From assembly GCA_001898485.1 (NCBI GenBank), contig MKTY01000020.1, forward strand, positions 1,741,971-1,805,970: a DNA stretch of 64,000 nt. Direction: 5' to 3'. Every line of letters begins with the position of its first letter. Within the stretch, counting starts at the first letter, position 1. This DNA is from Sphingobacteriales bacterium 46-32 (lineage in GTDB: Bacteria; Bacteroidota; Bacteroidia; Chitinophagales; Chitinophagaceae). The translations under genes and the position numbers were made by a program. Below the pieces are notes generated by a model that worked only from the letters and a program-made list of their open reading frames with translations, was not told the DNA's origin and did no database searches. Positions 1 to 9,136 of this stretch are shown piece by piece.

Positions 1-53
1 GGCAGAGATAGTGTGGGAGGAGCGTTGTGGATAGGAAAGTCGTAAGGACAGTA

Positions 54-129
54 TAAAGGGTATAAAAGTATAAAGGGTTTAAAGAGTATACAGAAATGCT
101 TTAAACCCTTTATACTTTTATACCCTTTA
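54..129. terminator. Long perfect inverted repeat behind the LytTR gene
   Basis: Two perfect 31-bp arms (54-84 and 99-129) flank a 14-nt loop. The arms are built from a TATAAAGGG/TTTAAAG simple sequence. The structure lies 6 nt beyond the stop codon of the minus-strand response regulator, where a transcription terminator or 3'-end-stabilising hairpin would be. It is far longer than an ordinary intrinsic terminator stem and resembles other simple-sequence inverted repeats at minus-strand gene ends in this window. Termination itself is inferred. Confidence 0.55.
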
Positions 130-135
130 AACCTT

Positions 136-876
136 TTATAATCCGAGCACCAGCTTCAGTTTGGCATACCCTCCTCTGCTTACCGGTACTTTCGCGCCGG
201 TACGAAGAATAGCCACATGATTATCTTTTTCGTAAGGATCGATACGAGTGATCTGCTGCACATTTACGATAAAGGAACGGTGTGAGCGTACAAACTGTTG
301 CGCGTCCAGCACCTGTTCAAAATAAGACATGGTCTTATTTTTCAGGAAATATCCTTCCTGGGTATGAATTTTCACATAATCATCTGCAGCCTCCAGAAAA
401 AAAACATCGTGAGCGGGAATGATCTTTATTTTACTGCCATTCTTTACAACGATACGGTTGTTTTGCGCAGGCGACTGTGCAGCCGTAGCCAGCAACTCTT
501 TTGTGACTGCTTCGGATGCAGGTGTTTTATTGTCGGCCCATTTGGCCAGCGCCCTGTCAAACCGCTCCTGGTTAAAGGGTTTGAGCAGGTAATCCACTGC
601 ATGCGCTTCAAAAGCGCGGATCGCATATTCATCAAATGCAGTAGTGAAAATAACTGATGGTGGTTGCTCAATGAGTTCAAGCATTTCAAAACCATTAATC
701 TTGGGCATTTGTATATCCAGGAAGATCAGGTCGGGATGAAACTGCTGAATCGCTTTTACTCCTTCAAATCCATCGCCACATTCTGCCACCAGCTCCAGTT
801 GCGGATGCTGCTGCAGGTATTCTTTTACAATACTGCGGGCCAGCGGTTCATCGTCTATGATAATAACTTTGCTCAT
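136..876 (-). CDS. LytTR-family response regulator
   Basis: DNA-binding response regulator of 246 aa. Residues 1-115 form a receiver domain with acidic residues D8/D9, a phospho-acceptor D54 in FLDIQMP, the threonine pair in FTTAF and a conserved lysine in LLKPF. Residues about 140-243 are a LytTR DNA-binding domain (ADDYVKIHT, RSHRSFIVNV). It follows a LytS/YehU-type histidine kinase by 40 nt and is the last gene of a four-gene minus-strand operon with a LiaF-like membrane protein, so the kinase is its likely partner and the envelope the likely signal source. Target genes cannot be seen here. Confidence 0.95.
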   Translation of the reverse strand: MSKVIIIDDEPLARSIVKEYLQQHPQLELVAECGDGFEGVKAIQQFHPDLIFLDIQMPKINGFEMLELIEQPPSVIFTTAFDEYAIRAFEAHAVDYLLKPFNQERFDRALAKWADNKTPASEAVTKELLATAAQSPAQNNRIVVKNGSKIKIIPAHDVFFLEAADDYVKIHTQEGYFLKNKTMSYFEQVLDAQQFVRSHRSFIVNVQQITRIDPYEKDNHVAILRTGAKVPVSRGGYAKLKLVLGL

Positions 877-916
877 ATTATAGGTTCATATAGCCGGCTT
901 GCCGGCAGGTTTAGAT

Positions 917-1972
917 TTATTTATCGGGCGTGGCCGTTGGCTGCGGCACCTTTACCCGGGTGATAAAAGTATGGTCAGTTGCTTCTGTCTGCAACAGATC
1001 TGCACGGGCAAAAAGCAGGTAGAGTCTTCGTTGTACCGATTTGAGACCAAAACCTGTACCTTTTTGAGGCGAAGATGTTTCGGGATCAAACGGATTGCTC
1101 ACTTCTACCAACAACTCCTGGTCTGCTACACGGGTGCGCAATCTGATCACTGTTTCACCTACTGTATCATAAAGACCAAATTTGATCGCGTTCTCAACAA
1201 TGGGTTGCAATAGCAATGCCGGTAACCTTAGATTAAGCGTAGCGGGATCGACATTCACTTCTGTTGACAGCCGGTTGCCAAAACGTACTTTTTCTATCTC
1301 CAGGTAAAGCTGCAGGTATTGCAGTTCCTCTTCGAGTGTTACCCATTGTGTCTCTTCTTTGCGAATGGTGCCACGTAAAAAGTCAGACAGTTGCTGTACC
1401 ATTTTTCGGGCTTCTGCAGGCCGCGAGCCAATCAGCGCATTGATAGAGTTAAGGCTGTTAAATAAAAAATGTGGTTGAAGTTGCTGGCGCAGTTTGAACA
1501 GCTCTGCTTCCCGGGCCAGTTTTTCCGCATCGGTCTTGCGTTGCTCAGTAGCTTTTTGTTCCTGCCAGGTAAACCAGTTGATCGACATCATGGTCACAAT
1601 ACCCACTACCAGTATGCCAATGCTGAAACGTATGATGAGTGATTTATTAAGAAATGAATTGTAATCGTCAATGCCGGTAATACTGATGCTTAATAGCCAT
1701 TTCACCACAAACAGCCAGATGAGCGTGAGTGCCACACACATCATGAGTATGTTCATAAACTGCTCCCGTCCCGGCAGGTAATACCGGATCGTATTCATAA
1801 TAAGCAGGCATATTCCCAGCAACAGCAGATTGCTGATGACGCTGTCTACCACAGCTACCTGCAGGGTAAAGTCAAACCAGTAAAACAGCAGGGCATGATC
1901 CATCATCAGAACCAGCCAGGCGATACTGAATATGATGAGGAAACGGCGTGCCGAAAAGGGTGAAGCAGTCAT
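917..1972 (-). CDS. LytS/YehU-type sensor histidine kinase
   Basis: Membrane histidine kinase of 351 aa. The first 135 residues hold four hydrophobic segments; a short helical linker follows, then a His_kinase domain with phospho-accepting H168 in LQPHFLFNSLNSI and a HATPase region (N-box PIVENAIKFG around N261; glycine box GTGFGLKSVQRRL). There is no separate extracytoplasmic sensor domain, so the signal probably acts through the membrane helices or a partner protein. The adjacent LytTR regulator is the expected phosphorylation target. The gene starts 7 nt after the DUF4288 gene. Confidence 0.93.
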   Translation of the reverse strand: MTASPFSARRFLIIFSIAWLVLMMDHALLFYWFDFTLQVAVVDSVISNLLLLGICLLIMNTIRYYLPGREQFMNILMMCVALTLIWLFVVKWLLSISITGIDDYNSFLNKSLIIRFSIGILVVGIVTMMSINWFTWQEQKATEQRKTDAEKLAREAELFKLRQQLQPHFLFNSLNSINALIGSRPAEARKMVQQLSDFLRGTIRKEETQWVTLEEELQYLQLYLEIEKVRFGNRLSTEVNVDPATLNLRLPALLLQPIVENAIKFGLYDTVGETVIRLRTRVADQELLVEVSNPFDPETSSPQKGTGFGLKSVQRRLYLLFARADLLQTEATDHTFITRVKVPQPTATPDK

Positions 1973-1979
1973 GAATTGA

Positions 1980-2345
1980 TCAGGCCAGTTTCAGCAACTG
2001 GGGTGTTTGGGTATAAAAAAGATTTTTTGCCTTTTGGTTGATAGAATAGATATAGGCATCGGCATTTTCTTTTTCTTCAATGCGTGAATAGAGCTCGGCA
2101 CCATCAATCAGATCGCTGAGGCGGTACAGTTCACTTACGTTTATAAACTGCCACTGCACCAGCTGTTCTTTGCGATTGTAGAAGGTGTCTTCCTCCCGTT
2201 TACCCATTTCCTGTGCACGAAGAAAAGCTTCTTCTTTGCTGCGACCCGATACGAGGCGCAGCTGTTCATCAAATTGTGGGGTGTGAAGCCCTTCGCCACA
2301 CACAATCTGGAATACGATTTTTGCGAGATACCAATTCATAGTCAT
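1980..2345 (-). CDS. DUF4288-like small protein
   Basis: Soluble protein of 121 aa, no signal peptide. The N-terminus WYLAKIVFQI and the overall size resemble the DUF4288 family, whose function is unknown. Most of the rest is charged and helical, with a moderately conserved-looking YIYSINQKAKNLFY stretch. Translation could also begin at the second methionine (MNWYLAK). It sits between the LiaF-like protein (75 nt upstream) and the histidine kinase (7 nt downstream), so it is co-transcribed with a sensory system and may modulate it; that role is inferred from position only. Confidence 0.6.
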   Translation of the reverse strand: MTMNWYLAKIVFQIVCGEGLHTPQFDEQLRLVSGRSKEEAFLRAQEMGKREEDTFYNRKEQLVQWQFINVSELYRLSDLIDGAELYSRIEEKENADAYIYSINQKAKNLFYTQTPQLLKLA

Positions 2346-2420
2346 TCGTTTAGGTAGTTAACAAGTGGTTGATCACAGATTGGATAGTGGTGGGGTGGTA
2401 GGAATGTATCTGAATGGTGA

Positions 2421-3245
2421 TTAGTAACTCTTGATCTCCATGCCGCCAAAAATCATCGTACCCTTCAATACCAGCGTGCGGGAAGGAGACTCCTGCATAT
2501 GCATGATTTTTCGTTTGTCATCAATGCCGCCAAAGATGGTAACAGCTTCCGATTTGATGGCCCAGTTAGAAGGCACCAGCAGGGTGGCTCCGCCAAAGAT
2601 GGCTGTTACTTCCACCACAGCAGGTGCAGTCATGTCTGCCTGCGTGAGGTCTATTTCGCAACCGCCAAATACATTTACCAGTTCTCCTCCCTTAAAGTTT
2701 TTAGAAAGGATCACTTTTTTGGCACCACTGAAGACGCAGGTACTGGTCACATAATCATCTGAAGTGGGTTCAAAATCACTATGCGGTATATCGATCGGAT
2801 CGGAAGAAATATTTGCCGAAGTTCCCTGGCTATCATTGTCGTTCTGAAAAGGCTGATTACGGATAAAGCTGCGTCTGCCACGCGGACGTATCAGGAATAA
2901 CAGACCGACTGTAATAATAATGACGGGCCAGATATGGCGTCGCATATCGCCGAAGATGAAATAGTCATTGATCAGGAATGCGCCACCGATGATGATGGGT
3001 ACAAACCAGCCGCCATCGCGGAAGCCTCTGCGCAGGCCGATGAACAAACCGACGCCGATCAGCAGCATCTGCCACGAAAACAACCAGCGTGGCATTGGTA
3101 TGTCGAAACTTCTGGTCAGGGCCAGGCCGCCCACAATAAGCAGGAAAATCCCCGTCCACACATGGCCGTTGTTGTCTCCCTGGCGGCCCCGGCTTTCCCA
3201 GCGCTGTCTGCGCCGCTCACGCCTGTATTCTCTGAAAGTGCTCAT
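2421..3245 (-). CDS. LiaF-like membrane protein (LiaI/LiaF TM region plus toastrack-like domain)
   Basis: 274 aa. A very basic N-terminus (FREYRRERRRQRWESR) precedes four hydrophobic segments (about residues 28-120), matching the LiaI/LiaF-type transmembrane region. The C-terminal 110 residues carry repeated FGG motifs (VFGGCEIDL, IFGGATLLV, IFGGIDDK, IFGGMEIKSY) spaced like beta-strands of the LiaF/DUF2154 toastrack fold. In Firmicutes LiaF inhibits the kinase LiaS. Here the first gene of an operon with a kinase and a LytTR regulator suggests an analogous envelope-stress brake, though the kinase belongs to a different family. Confidence 0.82.
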   Translation of the reverse strand: MSTFREYRRERRRQRWESRGRQGDNNGHVWTGIFLLIVGGLALTRSFDIPMPRWLFSWQMLLIGVGLFIGLRRGFRDGGWFVPIIIGGAFLINDYFIFGDMRRHIWPVIIITVGLLFLIRPRGRRSFIRNQPFQNDNDSQGTSANISSDPIDIPHSDFEPTSDDYVTSTCVFSGAKKVILSKNFKGGELVNVFGGCEIDLTQADMTAPAVVEVTAIFGGATLLVPSNWAIKSEAVTIFGGIDDKRKIMHMQESPSRTLVLKGTMIFGGMEIKSY

Positions 3246-3363
3246 ATACTATGTTTCTATTTTTATGTAAAACTATAGTGAGCTTTGCCTTCGAGCAAGC
3301 GCAGATGGGCCATTTTCAGGAGTTTCTCGGTAAAAGGCCGTATGTGGGCGGTGAATGACGGCT

Positions 3364-3870
3364 TTATTGCACGGGCGCCGGCACCAGGCAGATACCTTCC
3401 AGTTCTTCTGTCATCCGGAGCAGCTGCAACCCGGCATCATAATCTGCGTGAAAGGCAAAGGGGCGACCATCCACAATGTACTGGTAGATGAACCAGTCTG
3501 TAGGGGGCGTGGGTACCTGCAGTACCTCGTCAAGCGTAATCCATTCGAGTGTGCCTTCATTGCAGGGGGGTGGTGGTATATCATCAATAGAAGCTACATA
3601 TACAAAGCCGGTCCAGTTATAATCTGTAGGCGAGGTTTCTACCAGCACACCGGCATAACGCATATGTTCTACCCGGATGCCGGTTTCTTCCCAGGTTTCA
3701 CGAAGGGCCGCCTCCAGTGGGCTTTCGAAAGGATCAAGCTTGCCGCCTACCGGCGTATATTTATCACGATTTGGCTCTTTGAGCCGTCGCAACAACAAAA
3801 AACGATCGGCGTGCCGCAGTACACAGAGTACGGCAGTACGTTTTAATCCGGGTGCTACTTTATTATTCAT
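3364..3870 (-). CDS. Nudix hydrolase
   Basis: 168 aa hydrolase of nucleoside-diphosphate-linked substrates. The Nudix box runs from GGKLDPFE through RETWEETGI and carries all expected Gly, Arg and Glu residues. The preceding stretch (AVLCVLRHADRFLLLRR) is a typical first strand of an 8-oxo-dGTP/NTP-type Nudix fold. Substrate cannot be told from sequence. It is 28 nt downstream of a HAD phosphatase on the same strand; the two could act on nucleotide or sugar-phosphate waste products. Confidence 0.92.
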   Translation of the reverse strand: MNNKVAPGLKRTAVLCVLRHADRFLLLRRLKEPNRDKYTPVGGKLDPFESPLEAALRETWEETGIRVEHMRYAGVLVETSPTDYNWTGFVYVASIDDIPPPPCNEGTLEWITLDEVLQVPTPPTDWFIYQYIVDGRPFAFHADYDAGLQLLRMTEELEGICLVPAPVQ

Positions 3871-3898
3871 GGGTCGTAGGGTTAAGGCCGGCAGGCAT

Positions 3899-4582
3899 TT
3901 ACAGAAAGGTAAGCACTTCGCTCATCCGGGTTACTTCGCGGAAACGTTCATGCTCAATCCGGTGTTCTACCTTTTCATGTGCCCAGGTGGTATGATAAGG
4001 AATATGAACGGCATGGCCACCAATGGCCAGCACAGGTAAGACATCTGATTTGAGAGAGTTGCCCAGCATCAGAAACTCATCGGGCGCTATGTCAAGATGT
4101 TTGATCAATGCCAGATAATCGCTTTCCATTTTTTCGGACATGATCTCTATATGATGAAAGTAATGCGAAATACCTGATTTGCGCAGCTTACGTTCCTGGT
4201 CGAGCAGATCTCCTTTTGTAGCTACTACCAGCCGGTATCTTCCAAAAAGTTGTTTTAATACATCTTCTACGCCATCCAGCATCTCGATAGGTTTGTCGAG
4301 CAGGTCTTTTCCATATTGAATGGCCTTTTCGATTACCTCCATACTTACGGTATTGCGCGATACACGCAGGGCTGTTTCGATCATTGACAGCATAAAACCC
4401 TTTACACCGTAACCATAAAGGGTCAGGTTCTGGATCTCTGTTTTAAATAATTCCTGCGCAGCAGTATGGTGCGGCACATAATCTTCGAGCAATGCACAAA
4501 ACTTCTTTTCCGTTTCCTGGAAATAAGGTTCATTCACCCACAATGTATCGTCTGCATCAAATGCAATTACTTTAATAGCCAT
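3899..4582 (-). CDS. HAD-superfamily phosphatase
   Basis: 227 aa. Motif I is FDADDTLW with nucleophile D9 and acid/base D11; motif II lies in LVVATKG; the motif III lysine is probably in SEKMESDY; motif IV is LGNSLKSDV. The helical cap lies between motifs I and II, which marks a subfamily I HAD hydrolase. It is probably a cytosolic phosphatase, substrate unknown. The gene starts 175 nt from the divergent propeller/amidohydrolase gene, and the intergenic stretch contains both promoters but no motif I would call firmly. Confidence 0.9.
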   Translation of the reverse strand: MAIKVIAFDADDTLWVNEPYFQETEKKFCALLEDYVPHHTAAQELFKTEIQNLTLYGYGVKGFMLSMIETALRVSRNTVSMEVIEKAIQYGKDLLDKPIEMLDGVEDVLKQLFGRYRLVVATKGDLLDQERKLRKSGISHYFHHIEIMSEKMESDYLALIKHLDIAPDEFLMLGNSLKSDVLPVLAIGGHAVHIPYHTTWAHEKVEHRIEHERFREVTRMSEVLTFL

Positions 4583-4757
4583 AGTATTGTACTAAAAGAA
4601 GTGCAAGCTATTCATTTTGTACTTTTCTGCAACTGATTTTCGTCTGGTTCGAATAAGCCGGTCATTCCGGCGGTTTATCTGCCCCTTACACCGCTCAACC
4701 CAGGTCCGGCTGTAATATCATTGTTTTCTTTACCTTCCAGCCCCCAAAATCAATCAC

Positions 4758-7700
4758 ATGAAATTTTTCAGATCACTCATGACCGTATCTGCCAGCCTGT
4801 GTATACTGATGGCTTCGGGGCAGGATAAGAAAGACAGTAAAAAATGGGATGTCGGCAATCCCGGAGGGCCTTATCAGGATGTAAGTTTCAGCACGTCTGA
4901 AGGTACCTGGATGAATGTAGACATATCGCCCGATGGAAAAGAGATCGTATTTGATCTGCTGGGTGATATTTATACAATTCCTGCCTCGGGCGGACAGGCC
5001 ACCCTGTTACGGGGCGGACATGCATTTGAAGTACAACCCCGCTATAGCCCCGATGGGAAAAAGATTCTTTTTACATCCGATGCCGGCGGTGGTGATAATA
5101 TCTGGGTCATGAACCGCGATGGAAGTAATGCGAAGCAGGTGACAAAGGAAAACTTTCGCCTGCTCAACAATGCCTGCTGGACTCCCGACGGACAATATAT
5201 AGTAGCCCGCAAGCACTTCACCTCATCGCGCTCACTGGGGGCAGGTGAAATGTGGCTTTATCACGTAACAGGGGGTAATGGACTGCAACTCACTGCACGT
5301 AAGAATGATCAGCAGGATGTGAATGAGCCCGTAGTATCGCCCGATGGACGATATGTTTACTTCAGTGAGGATATGTATCCCGGTGGATATTTTCAATATA
5401 ATAAAGACCCTAACAACCAGATATTCGTAATTCGCCGTTATGACCGGCAAAAAGGCACACTGGAAAATATAACAGGAGGACCGGGGGGTGCAGTTCGTCC
5501 GCAGCTTTCGCATAACGGAAAATATCTTTCATTTATCAAACGCGTGCGAACCAGTACGGTGCTGTACCTGCGCAATCTCGAAACAGCAGAGGAGTGGCCG
5601 GTGTATGATAAACTCTCCAAAGATCAGCAGGAGGCCTGGACTGTTTTCGGCAGTTATACCGGATATGCCTGGACACCCGACGACAAACAAATCATTATCT
5701 GGAGTGATGGTAAAATACTGAAGATTGATGTGGATGGTGTGAATAAAGCTACTGCTATTCCTTTTACCTGCCAGGTAAAACAGCGTGTATACGACGCAGT
5801 GCGTTTTCAGCAGGACATCAATCAGCCTTCTGTAGCAGTGAAAATGATTCGGCAGGCCATTACCTCACCTGACGGTAAATGGATGGTGTTTAATGCCGTG
5901 GGTTCTCTTTGGAAAAAAGAATTGCCGGCAGGCCAGCCGCAGCAGATCACCGCTGCCGCGCCAGCAGCCTACCGCGCAGCAGGATTTGAAATGGAGCCAT
6001 CATTTTCTCCCGATGGCAAATCGCTTATCTATATAACCTGGAGCGACTCGGCCAGTGGAGCCATCTATAAAGTAAACCTGACGGGTGCGGCTAAACCGGT
6101 GAAGCTCACTGCAGCCAAAGGCATTTACCGTCAGCCAGCTTATTCTCCCGACGGAAAACAAATCGTATTCCGAAAAGAGGGAGGAAGCGATGCGCTGGGC
6201 GAAGCTTATACAGCACGGCCGGGTATTTATATTATGGATGCAGAAGGGCGCCAGGAAAGTTTTGTGCGCGCCGGAGGCGATGCGCCGGTATTCACAGCTC
6301 AGAGCGATCGTATTTATTTTCAGACAGGCAGTGGCCTGGCCAGTTGCCGTCTCGACGGAGAGGATGTACGCCAGCACCTGAAGAGTACCTATGGCAACCA
6401 GTTTACGGTTTCTCCGGATGGCAACTGGATCGCTTTTGTAGATCTGCATAAAGCTTATGTAGCCGCATTTCCACAAACGGGTAAAACGCTTGATATCGGC
6501 AGCGGCACCAGCGATTTTCCGGTTAAACTCGTGTCGCGCGATGCCGGCTTCAATCTGCACTGGAGTACCGATAGCCGCCAGTTACATTATACACTGGGCA
6601 GCCAGTATTACACGATCAATCTCGATGAGCGTTTTGAATTTATTGCCAATAAACCCGATTCGCTGTTTAAGATACCGGAGAAGGGGATTGAGGTGGGTCT
6701 CACTGTACCTGCGGATAAACCACAGGGCACTATTGCTTTTGTAAATGCCCGTATCATTACCATGAAAGGTGATGAGGTTATTGAAAATGGTACCGTGCTG
6801 GTAGAAAGCAACCTCATCAAAGCGGTGGGGGCATCGTCTGCAGTAAGCGTACCCGCAGGTGCACTGAAAATCGATTGCCAGGGCAAGACTATTATGCCCG
6901 GCTTTATTGACGCGCATGCTCACGGTAACCATTTCCGCAGTGGTATCACTCCGCAGAAACACTGGGCCTATTATGCCAACCTGGCCTATGGCGTTACAAC
7001 TATGCATGACCCCTCTGCCAATAGTGAAATGGTATTTGCACAAAGCGAAATGATTAAGGCCGGTCGTATGACGGGGCCAAGAGTATTTTCAACCGGTACG
7101 GTACTGTATGGCGCAGACGGAAACTTCAAAGCAGTTGTGAACTCGATCGATGATGCGCGCAGTGCATTGCGGCGTACACAGGCGCTGGGTGCTTTTTCGG
7201 TAAAAAGTTATAATCAGCCCCGCCGTGAACAAAGACAGCAGATCATTCAGGCGGCCCGCGAGCTGAATATGGAAGTAGTGCCCGAAGGAGGTTCCTTCTT
7301 TTATCATAACCTGACTATGATCCTCGACGGTCACACTACTGTCGAACATAACCTGCCGGTAGCCCCGCTCTTTAATGATGTGGTTCAGTTATGGAAAAAT
7401 GCCAAAACAGGATATACACCTACATTGATTGTAAGCTACGCATCGGTGAGCGGCGAATACTACTGGTATCAGCATACCAATGTATGGGAAAAAGAACGCT
7501 TGCTTCGTTTTACGCCCCGTTCGGTTATTGATACCCGCAGCCGTCACCGTACCATGCTGCCCGAAGAAGAATATGTAAACGGTCATATCCTTATTTCCCA
7601 AAGTCTGAAGAAACTAATGGATGCAGGTGTGCTGGTGAATATGGGCGCACATGGACAAATACAGGGCATCGGCGCACACTGGGAAATCTGGATGATGCAG

Positions 7701-8033
7701 CAGGGTGGTATGACTAATCTGCAGGCACTGCGTACAGCCACCATGAACTCGGCGACCAGTCTGGGTCTTGATCGCTCTATTGGTTCGCTGGAGCCCGGCA
7801 AACTGGCCGACCTGCTGGTAATGGATAAGAATCCGCTTGATAATATCCGCAATACGGAAAGTATCCGTTATACCATGGTAAATGGACGGCTTTATGATGC
7901 TGAGACCATGAATGAAATCGGCAACAATCCCCGCCCGCGCGGATTATTCTTCTGGGAAACCAATAAGAATGCGACGAGTTTCCCCTGGCACGATGCCACA
8001 GAGGTAGAAAGCTGTAGCTGCGGACAGCATTAA
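4758..8033 (+). CDS. Secreted TolB-like propeller / amidohydrolase fusion
   Basis: 1091 aa with a signal peptide (residues 1-21, ending MASGQ). Residues about 40-640 contain many SPDGK-type PD40 blades, as in TolB and tricorn-type proteins, sufficient for one or two beta-propellers. Residues about 655-1060 form an amidohydrolase domain: metal-binding HAH near residue 720 in PGFIDAHAHG, a further histidine in TTVEHNL, and the closing SLEPGKLADLLVMDKNPL typical of imidazolonepropionase/prolidase-like amidohydrolases. It probably hydrolyses a periplasmic amide or peptide substrate. The C-terminus ends in a Cys/His-rich SCSCGQH. Monocistronic, closed by a strong hairpin. Confidence 0.9.
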   Translation: MKFFRSLMTVSASLCILMASGQDKKDSKKWDVGNPGGPYQDVSFSTSEGTWMNVDISPDGKEIVFDLLGDIYTIPASGGQATLLRGGHAFEVQPRYSPDGKKILFTSDAGGGDNIWVMNRDGSNAKQVTKENFRLLNNACWTPDGQYIVARKHFTSSRSLGAGEMWLYHVTGGNGLQLTARKNDQQDVNEPVVSPDGRYVYFSEDMYPGGYFQYNKDPNNQIFVIRRYDRQKGTLENITGGPGGAVRPQLSHNGKYLSFIKRVRTSTVLYLRNLETAEEWPVYDKLSKDQQEAWTVFGSYTGYAWTPDDKQIIIWSDGKILKIDVDGVNKATAIPFTCQVKQRVYDAVRFQQDINQPSVAVKMIRQAITSPDGKWMVFNAVGSLWKKELPAGQPQQITAAAPAAYRAAGFEMEPSFSPDGKSLIYITWSDSASGAIYKVNLTGAAKPVKLTAAKGIYRQPAYSPDGKQIVFRKEGGSDALGEAYTARPGIYIMDAEGRQESFVRAGGDAPVFTAQSDRIYFQTGSGLASCRLDGEDVRQHLKSTYGNQFTVSPDGNWIAFVDLHKAYVAAFPQTGKTLDIGSGTSDFPVKLVSRDAGFNLHWSTDSRQLHYTLGSQYYTINLDERFEFIANKPDSLFKIPEKGIEVGLTVPADKPQGTIAFVNARIITMKGDEVIENGTVLVESNLIKAVGASSAVSVPAGALKIDCQGKTIMPGFIDAHAHGNHFRSGITPQKHWAYYANLAYGVTTMHDPSANSEMVFAQSEMIKAGRMTGPRVFSTGTVLYGADGNFKAVVNSIDDARSALRRTQALGAFSVKSYNQPRREQRQQIIQAARELNMEVVPEGGSFFYHNLTMILDGHTTVEHNLPVAPLFNDVVQLWKNAKTGYTPTLIVSYASVSGEYYWYQHTNVWEKERLLRFTPRSVIDTRSRHRTMLPEEEYVNGHILISQSLKKLMDAGVLVNMGAHGQIQGIGAHWEIWMMQQGGMTNLQALRTATMNSATSLGLDRSIGSLEPGKLADLLVMDKNPLDNIRNTESIRYTMVNGRLYDAETMNEIGNNPRPRGLFFWETNKNATSFPWHDATEVESCSCGQH

Positions 8034-8050
8034 TAAAATAGTTAGTGATA

Positions 8051-8085
8051 AACAAAGGGCGGTCCAAATAAGACCGCCCTTTGTT
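8051..8085. terminator. Bidirectional intrinsic terminator
   Basis: Perfect 14-bp stem (8051-8064 with 8072-8085) and a 7-nt loop. The GC-rich core AGGGCGGTC/GACCGCCCT is flanked by A/T runs on both sides. It lies between the end of the plus-strand amidohydrolase (8033) and the end of the convergent minus-strand gene (8088), so it can stop transcription from either side. Confidence 0.85.
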
Positions 8086-8087
8086 TA

Positions 8088-8390
8088 TTATGACAAACTA
8101 CTGCACCAGGTAAGCCGGTAACTATCTTCATTTTCCTGAACACAGGTAAAAAGAAACTGGGTGATAAAAGGTGTACGTGCCACCTGATCGCCTTCGCTGG
8201 CTGCTTCATTGAGACTAAGTGTACCAGCCATAAAAGTTTCAGTACTGGCTGTTTCAACCGTGCGCAGGTCTTTGGAAATGCGGCGGTGGAGTGGCGGGTA
8301 ACTGATCCGCTTCGTGGCCAGCTTTTCTACCAGGTTCTGGAGCAGGCCGGGCTGATCGATGCTTGTGCTTACGGAGAGTAACTTTTTCAT
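8088..8390 (-). CDS. Hypothetical protein, 100 aa
   Basis: Small protein without signal peptide or membrane segment. I do not recognise a family. The N-terminus (MKKLLSVSTSI) is followed by an amphipathic mixed alpha/beta sequence and a C-terminal TQFLFTCVQE...LTWCSS with two cysteines. It faces the amidohydrolase gene across a terminator, and 85 nt separate it from the next upstream minus-strand gene. Support is the uninterrupted frame, a plausible start and the terminator placed for this strand. Confidence 0.5.
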   Translation of the reverse strand: MKKLLSVSTSIDQPGLLQNLVEKLATKRISYPPLHRRISKDLRTVETASTETFMAGTLSLNEAASEGDQVARTPFITQFLFTCVQENEDSYRLTWCSSLS

Positions 8391-8475
8391 ATACCGGGAA
8401 GGTTGTTTTTGCCTGCAACCTTATTTCTTAGATGCAGCAATGCCCCGGAATATTACTAACGAAATGTGAAAGCTG

Positions 8476-9135
8476 TCAGATGGTCCATTCATCCCTGATC
8501 ACGGCAATAAGCCAGGTCTTCCCATTCGCTGAGCGAAATACAAGGCGCAGGGTTTTCCAGTCCAGGCCTTCATACTTGGGTTCAAAACCAGGGAAATAGT
8601 ATTCAGTAAAACCTGCCTGCGGATAGATTGCTTTCAGATTATTGAGCGAGTTGCCACCACCCAAAAAACGGTTGAAGGCTTTTTGTGGCGCCTGTAGGTA
8701 ATCCTTGTCATAGGCATACCTGTCCAGATATTCGGGTAAGGTCAACAGGCGGGGCTCGTCTGTTTCGGCATTATATACACCCCAGGTGGCGGGTTTGGGT
8801 TGCCTGATGGCCTGATAGTATGCAGCTGCACTCAGGAGTGGCTGATCTACGGTATCTACATACGCGGTAGGACTAAAGCGGATGCCCATGACCGGATGGA
8901 TAAATGAAGTGAGCGAATCGTACTGTTTATTTTTTAAAAGTGTAAGAATATGCTGCGAAAGCGCAAAGAGTTGTACGCTGTCTGATGCAGCAGTTGTGTT
9001 GTTGCCGGGTGTTGCAACAGTGTTGCTGTCTGTAATCGGCTTTTCCGGCGTTTTTTTATTATCGCCCTGGTTACAGGACCAGATAATAAATGTTGTTAAC
9101 AACAATAATGATACGTATCTCCGCATAACAGTCAT
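8476..9135 (-). CDS. Hypothetical lipoprotein
   Basis: 219 aa from the ATG at 9135, one nucleotide after the adenine deaminase stop codon, which suggests translational coupling. The N-terminus RRYVSLLLLTTFIIWSC is a lipoprotein signal with the acylated cysteine in WSC, followed by a charged tether (NQGDNKKTPEKP) and a Ser/Thr/Asn-rich linker. The remaining about 150 residues form a globular domain with many aromatic residues, resembling uncharacterised Bacteroidota lipoproteins. An upstream in-frame ATG at 9183 would bury the signal peptide and is not preferred. Function unknown. Confidence 0.75.
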   Translation of the reverse strand: MTVMRRYVSLLLLTTFIIWSCNQGDNKKTPEKPITDSNTVATPGNNTTAASDSVQLFALSQHILTLLKNKQYDSLTSFIHPVMGIRFSPTAYVDTVDQPLLSAAAYYQAIRQPKPATWGVYNAETDEPRLLTLPEYLDRYAYDKDYLQAPQKAFNRFLGGGNSLNNLKAIYPQAGFTEYYFPGFEPKYEGLDWKTLRLVFRSANGKTWLIAVIRDEWTI

Positions 9136-9136
9136 T

